Part shown: one piece after another, positions 5,869 to 11,466 of the stretch
How the letters are laid out: each line of letters begins with the position of its first letter
How positions within the stretch are numbered: the stretch's first letter is position 1
Source of the DNA: Cyanobium sp. M55B138
GTDB lineage: Bacteria > Cyanobacteriota > Cyanobacteriia > PCC-6307 > Cyanobiaceae
NCBI GenBank assembly: GCA_018400215.1
Contig: JAGYNF010000030.1
Span: 1 to 11,466 of the forward strand
Direction: 5' to 3'
Length of the DNA: 11,466 bases
Program-made: the position numbers and the translations under genes
The notes under the pieces: model-generated
Seen by the model: only the letters and a program-made list of their open reading frames with translations
Databases searched by the model: none
What the model was told of the DNA's origin: nothing

Positions 5869-7187
5869 CAGAGCGGCGGTGAATCCCCCTGACCTGCGGT
5901 GGCGGTGGCGGCAGCAGCGGTGGGGGTCGGTCGTGGCACGAGAAAGCCCCAGCTGGCGGTGTAGCCGTGCAGGTGGGTGGTTCCCCCCACCGGGCCCAGC
6001 TCGCCATTGCAGAAGGCACCGGCGATGGGCAGGTCGCCGAATTGCTGCCGGCAGAGGCCCACATCCCCATCGGCATGGCCATAGAGGCCGGCGCCCCTGC
6101 CGAGGCAGGCGAACAGCAGGGCCGCCAGGGGCTGGGGCTGCCGTTGCTGCTGCAGGGCCAGTAACTGGCGCAGTTCCTGGCTGGAGGCGGCGCCATCGCG
6201 CAGCTGGAACTGCACCTGTTGCCCCACCCGCATCCGTTCGGCCACGGCCACGGCGCCATTGCGGGGATCCACCCCCACCAGGTTGCGCACCAGAAAGGCC
6301 GCGTTCCCCTCGCCGCCGCCGGGCTCGAGGCTGAAGCTGTTGTAGCCCACCCCGAGGAAGAGGGAATGCTTCACCAGCTCCCGCTCCTCGGGGGTGAGGT
6401 CGGTGAGGATGGCCTGCAGGGCCGCCACGGGCGTGTTGCGCTGATCGCCCTGGCTGAGTTGCAGCACCACGTTGCGCTGGGCCTGCTCCACTTCAAACAC
6501 CGGACCGATCGGCCGGCAGCCCTGGGCCACCACCGGATCGAGGCCCCAGGCCCCATCGATCAGACAGCCCACGGCGCCGCCCCAGACCCCCTGATCAAAC
6601 AGCAGCGAGCCGTGGGGGGCGCTGTGGGGGCTGGCGATTCCGCCCAATTTCACCGCTGCCGGACAGGCGTAATCCAGGCCTGCGATCAGGTCGTTGATGC
6701 CGCTGAAGCTGGGATCGATCAGCAACAGCATCGAGTGATCGCTCCACCCTGGCGCAGCTCCCACCAGGGCTCGCCAGGGATCGGCCGAACCATCCAGATC
6801 CGGCAGTGGCTGGGGGGGGATCGCAAAGGGTTGGATGCGGGCGCCGGGCAGGCGCAGCAGCGCCACGCTCACGGCGGGTTGCTGCTCCAGCTCCCGCGCC
6901 GGTTGGGCCGGGGCCGTGCCGATCACACCGCCGGCCAGGCAGCCCAGCCAGTGGGTGGCCTGCAGGCGTTGCCGCAGCAGCGGCAGCAGGCGGGGCAGGT
7001 CGCTGGCGAAGCTGGCCGACACAAACACCAGGCCCAGGTCGGCCGTCTCACCAGCCGATCCGAGCTGGGCGCTGATGGCAGCGGCGCAGGCCTCCAGGGA
7101 TGCCTCGGTGGCCAACGCGGTGCGACACCAGGCCTGGGGGGCGCTGGCGCGGCGCTGCAGCCAGCCGGGCAATGAAAAAGCAGCCAT
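5868..7187 (-). CDS. FIST-domain protein (FIST_N + FIST_C)
   Basis: A 439-residue soluble protein with no signal or membrane segment. The C-terminal third carries the FIST_C pattern: [14 protein letters not shown] (357-370) followed by [19 protein letters not shown] (384-402) and [11 protein letters not shown] (406-416). The N-terminal half fits FIST_N, with [12 protein letters not shown] (49-60), the glycine-rich [10 protein letters not shown] (81-90) and [15 protein letters not shown] (154-168). FIST domains are predicted small-ligand sensors, often fused to signalling domains. This one stands alone, ending in an Ala/Thr/Pro-rich tail (419-439). Its function is unknown. The ATG at 7187 gives the FIST start, while an extension back to 7709 only mirrors the DUF3177 gene. 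A weak AGGG lies 8 bases before the ATG. It heads the cluster with trmB, ictB and the sugar kinase, and diverges from the DUF3177 gene across 36 bases. Confidence 0.85.
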   Translation of the reverse strand: MAAFSLPGWLQRRASAPQAWCRTALATEASLEACAAAISAQLGSAGETADLGLVFVSASFASDLPRLLPLLRQRLQATHWLGCLAGGVIGTAPAQPARELEQQPAVSVALLRLPGARIQPFAIPPQPLPDLDGSADPWRALVGAAPGWSDHSMLLLIDPSFSGINDLIAGLDYACPAAVKLGGIASPHSAPHGSLLFDQGVWGGAVGCLIDGAWGLDPVVAQGCRPIGPVFEVEQAQRNVVLQLSQGDQRNTPVAALQAILTDLTPEERELVKHSLFLGVGYNSFSLEPGGGEGNAAFLVRNLVGVDPRNGAVAVAERMRVGQQVQFQLRDGAASSQELRQLLALQQQRQPQPLAALLFACLGRGAGLYGHADGDVGLCRQQFGDLPIAGAFCNGELGPVGGTTHLHGYTASWGFLVPRPTPTAAAATATAGQGDSPPL

Positions 7188-7223
7188 GGATTGGACCCTA
7201 TCGCCTGCCGGGGGGTGCGGATA

Positions 7224-7865
7224 ATGGCGACTTCCCGTACCACTGCCGTGCCGGACCCGCTCTATCGCTCCCTGGTTTGGCTGGATCTCCGCGTTGCGGT
7301 GTTGTTCAGCGTGGGTGTGCCGTTGGTGTTGCTGGTGTGGGCAGCCCTGCGCCGCGAGCGGGCCCTGGTGCGCCTGCTCGCCATCTATTGGAAGGTGGCC
7401 AGCCTGTTGTTGATTGCCGATCTGCTGCTCAGCGATCGGCGTCCACTCGGCTTTCTGCTCCTGGTGCTGGCCCAGTTGTTGGTGGTGGTGAGCCTGTGGT
7501 TCTGGGTGGATCTCAATGAGGAACTGGCCGACCTGCCGCCCTGGCGGCCCCTGCCCCTCACCGTGCGCATCTGGCGCTGGAGCCTCAGCATCTGGGGGCT
7601 GATCGGGGCGGGCTTCAGTGCCACGGCCCTGGGCTGCATGGATGGGGCCCGGATGGACAGCGCCCGCTGTGCGGCCTGGCTGCAGCCGCCGCTGGAGCTG
7701 CATCAGCATCTGGAGACGGTGTTCGACTTCGTGTTTGGCGGCCAGTGGACCCCCGCCGTGGCCGCCTTCATCGGCTATGGGGGCCTGCTGGCCTATGGGG
7801 TGGGGCTGCTGCAGTGGCTGCTGGTGCGGCTGCCCAAGCTCGGCCGGGTGGCAGGGGAATTCTGA
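7224..7865 (+). CDS. DUF3177-family integral membrane protein
   Basis: A 213-residue hydrophobic protein matching what I recall of the cyanobacterial DUF3177 family: LYRSLVWLDLRVAVLFSVG (13-31), AIYWKVASLL (53-62), RPLGFLLLVLAQLL (73-86), LWFWVDLNEELADLPPWRPL (91-110). About five membrane segments are likely (roughly 23-42, 54-70, 74-95, 120-136, 176-203), with the charged DLNEEL motif just after the third. The function is unknown. The ATG at 7224 was chosen because the family normally begins shortly before LYR. A TTG at 7191 and a GTG at 7215 lie in frame upstream, and a GTG at 7248 (start of VPDPLYR) lies downstream. A G-rich run, not a clean Shine-Dalgarno, precedes the ATG. The stop overlaps the next gene's ATG by one base. 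Confidence 0.88.
   Translation: MATSRTTAVPDPLYRSLVWLDLRVAVLFSVGVPLVLLVWAALRRERALVRLLAIYWKVASLLLIADLLLSDRRPLGFLLLVLAQLLVVVSLWFWVDLNEELADLPPWRPLPLTVRIWRWSLSIWGLIGAGFSATALGCMDGARMDSARCAAWLQPPLELHQHLETVFDFVFGGQWTPAVAAFIGYGGLLAYGVGLLQWLLVRLPKLGRVAGEF
7853..7857 (+). promoter_or_regulatory. Shine-Dalgarno site of the 105-aa gene
   Basis: AGGGG lies inside the end of the DUF3177 gene, 7 bases before the ATG at 7865. Together with the one-base stop/start overlap it supports translational coupling and fixes the start of the downstream gene at 7865. Confidence 0.5.
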
Positions 7866-8182
7866 TGGCGCCCTCCGCCTTGGCTCTGGTGGCTGGCCTT
7901 GAGGCGATCAGTCGCGGTCGGCCCGACCGGGTGCTGCGACTGCGGGGGCTGCTGGCTTGCGCCGCTGCTGGGGAGGAGCCCTACGAGCTGTTGATCTTTC
8001 GAGGTTTCGCCAGCAGCACCACCCACCCCACCGGCTTCGATCCCGATCAACCGGTGCTGCCCGATGGCGTGGTGTTGGCCAGTGCCGAGCTGCTGGCGGG
8101 TCCGCTCAATCCGGCTGCGGAGCAGCTGCTGGCGGCGGCCGCGGCGCCCGAGCACTATCTGCAGCCGGCCGCCTGGCTCTAG
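7865..8182 (+). CDS. Conserved 105-aa protein of unknown function (DUF7734-like)
   Basis: The ATG at 7865 overlaps the DUF3177 stop (TGATG), and the frame ends with TAG at 8180-8182. The protein is soluble and small. It has an N-terminal helix-like part (GLEAISRGRPDRVLRLRG), then the distinctive core PYELLIFRGFASSTTHPTGF (about 39-58), DPDQPVLPDGVVL, and a short Ala/Leu-rich C-terminal helix. I associate the ELLIFRGF-SSTTHPT-DPDQPVLP pattern with a small family conserved in cyanobacteria and plant plastids, which I believe is DUF7734, but I am not certain of the number. No enzyme motif or metal site is evident. The one-base overlap and internal AGGGG suggest it is made together with the DUF3177 membrane protein. 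It converges on the Cupin_5 gene, with 12 bases between the stops. Confidence 0.8.
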   Translation: MAPSALALVAGLEAISRGRPDRVLRLRGLLACAAAGEEPYELLIFRGFASSTTHPTGFDPDQPVLPDGVVLASAELLAGPLNPAAEQLLAAAAAPEHYLQPAAWL

Positions 8183-8194
8183 GTGCGTCTGGCC

Positions 8195-8719
8195 TCAGGC
8201 CAAAAAGTGGTGCCAGTGGGGACAGATCGCGGCGATCTTCTCCTGCCACTCCTGCAGCTGCGCAAGGCGGGCCAGCTCGAAATCGGCGAAGTCGAAGCCC
8301 GGTGCCACCGTGCAGCTCGCCAGGCTCCAGGCGCTGCCGGGGGCTGGGGTGGCGGCGAACCAGCTGCCGGCCGGCACCACCCGTTGGGGTTGCTGCCCGC
8401 TCGCCAGATCCAGGCCCAAGCGGTGCTCCCGGGCCGTGCCATCGGGGCCGATGGCATAGATCACCAGCCCGCCGCCGCCGTGGTGGTGCCAGGCCTCATC
8501 GGAGCGGATCCGGTGCCAACACGAGCGTTCGCCGCTCTGCAGCAGATAGAGGATGGCGGTGCTGACCGCCCGCAGACCCCAGGGGGTCTGGATCTGCAGG
8601 GCAGCCCGGTGGGTCTCGCGATAGTGCCCCCCCTCCGGATGGGGGAGCAGCTGGAGCTGCTGGATCAGCTCCGTGGCCCTCCAATGGGCCGCCATGGTGG
8701 TGGGATCGGGCGGCTGCAA
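8195..8719 (-). CDS. Cupin_5 (DUF985) family protein
   Basis: A 174-residue cytoplasmic cupin. Family marks are LLPHPEGGHYRETHR (24-38), AILYLL (55-60), the histidine-rich RSDEAWHHHGGGGLVIYAI (72-90) that may hold metal ligands (His78-80), VVPAGSWFAA (114-123), and the C-terminal CTVAPGFDFADFELA (136-150). Cupin_5 proteins are common in bacteria and plants with no settled function. The frame as given starts with TTG at 8719, 3 bases after the ileS stop. A GGAG in the last ileS codons lies 9 bases before it, while the ATG at 8695 (giving 166 residues) has no ribosome site. Both starts keep the whole domain, and I am undecided between them. The gene is almost certainly co-transcribed with ileS. 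Confidence 0.88.
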   Translation of the reverse strand: MQPPDPTTMAAHWRATELIQQLQLLPHPEGGHYRETHRAALQIQTPWGLRAVSTAILYLLQSGERSCWHRIRSDEAWHHHGGGGLVIYAIGPDGTAREHRLGLDLASGQQPQRVVPAGSWFAATPAPGSAWSLASCTVAPGFDFADFELARLAQLQEWQEKIAAICPHWHHFLA

Positions 8720-8722
8720 GGG

Positions 8723-11466
<2,744 letters not shown>

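Noticed and set aside
7188..7709. N-terminal extension of the FIST frame to 7709
   Set aside because: The extension lies wholly opposite the DUF3177 gene or in the gap and is Gln/His-rich shadow sequence; the FIST homology begins after the ATG at 7187.
8190..8202. TGGCC-TCA-GGCCA hairpin followed by AAAAA at a convergent junction
   Set aside because: The A-run follows the stem on the plus strand and would be a U-run before the stem on the minus strand, so it does not form an intrinsic terminator for either transcript, and the stem is only 5 bp.

Overview
The window reads as an ordinary, gene-dense stretch of chromosome from a high-GC picocyanobacterium of the Cyanobium/Synechococcus type. 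The evidence is the very GC-rich sequence, the proteins typical of that group (IctB, the DUF3177 membrane protein, a picocyanobacterial-type lytic transglycosylase and an FGTDGIRG-type GlmM), and gaps of 0-67 bases between genes. Only one HIP1 octamer (GCGATCGC, 10251-10258) was found, which fits picocyanobacteria, where this repeat is not amplified. I see no tRNA, rRNA, insertion sequence, CRISPR array or phage gene.

Layout from left to right. Positions 1-1147 (minus) hold the N-terminal 382 residues of a membrane-anchored lytic transglycosylase whose catalytic end lies outside the window. Twenty-eight bases away, on the plus strand, a 71-residue membrane protein (1176-1391) and then glmM (1459-2859) begin. 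glmM ends one base from the end of a convergent minus-strand cluster that is transcribed right to left: a FIST-domain protein (7187-5868), trmB (5868-5197), ictB (5154-3844) and a BadF/BadG/NAG-kinase-like sugar kinase (3835-2861). Divergent from the FIST gene, a plus-strand pair (DUF3177 membrane protein 7224-7865, small conserved protein 7865-8182) overlaps by one base. It converges on a minus-strand pair, ileS (11466-8723, missing its first ~50-60 codons) followed by a Cupin_5/DUF985 protein (8719-8195).

A common theme is the cell envelope and amino sugars. GlmM makes GlcN-1-P for UDP-GlcNAc, the kinase may phosphorylate GlcNAc or a similar sugar, the transglycosylase cuts peptidoglycan, and IctB belongs to the O-antigen-ligase/Wzy superfamily. 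ileS and trmB are housekeeping translation genes. The FIST, DUF3177, 105-residue, 71-residue and Cupin_5 proteins have no assigned role.

I found no convincing novel multi-gene system. The most unusual structures are a perfect 18-bp inverted repeat with a 3-base loop inside the transglycosylase gene (299-337), and an imperfect 23-bp palindrome filling most of the 28-base gap between the divergent transglycosylase and small-membrane-protein genes (1151-1173). Intrinsic terminators with a U-tract were not seen at either convergent junction.
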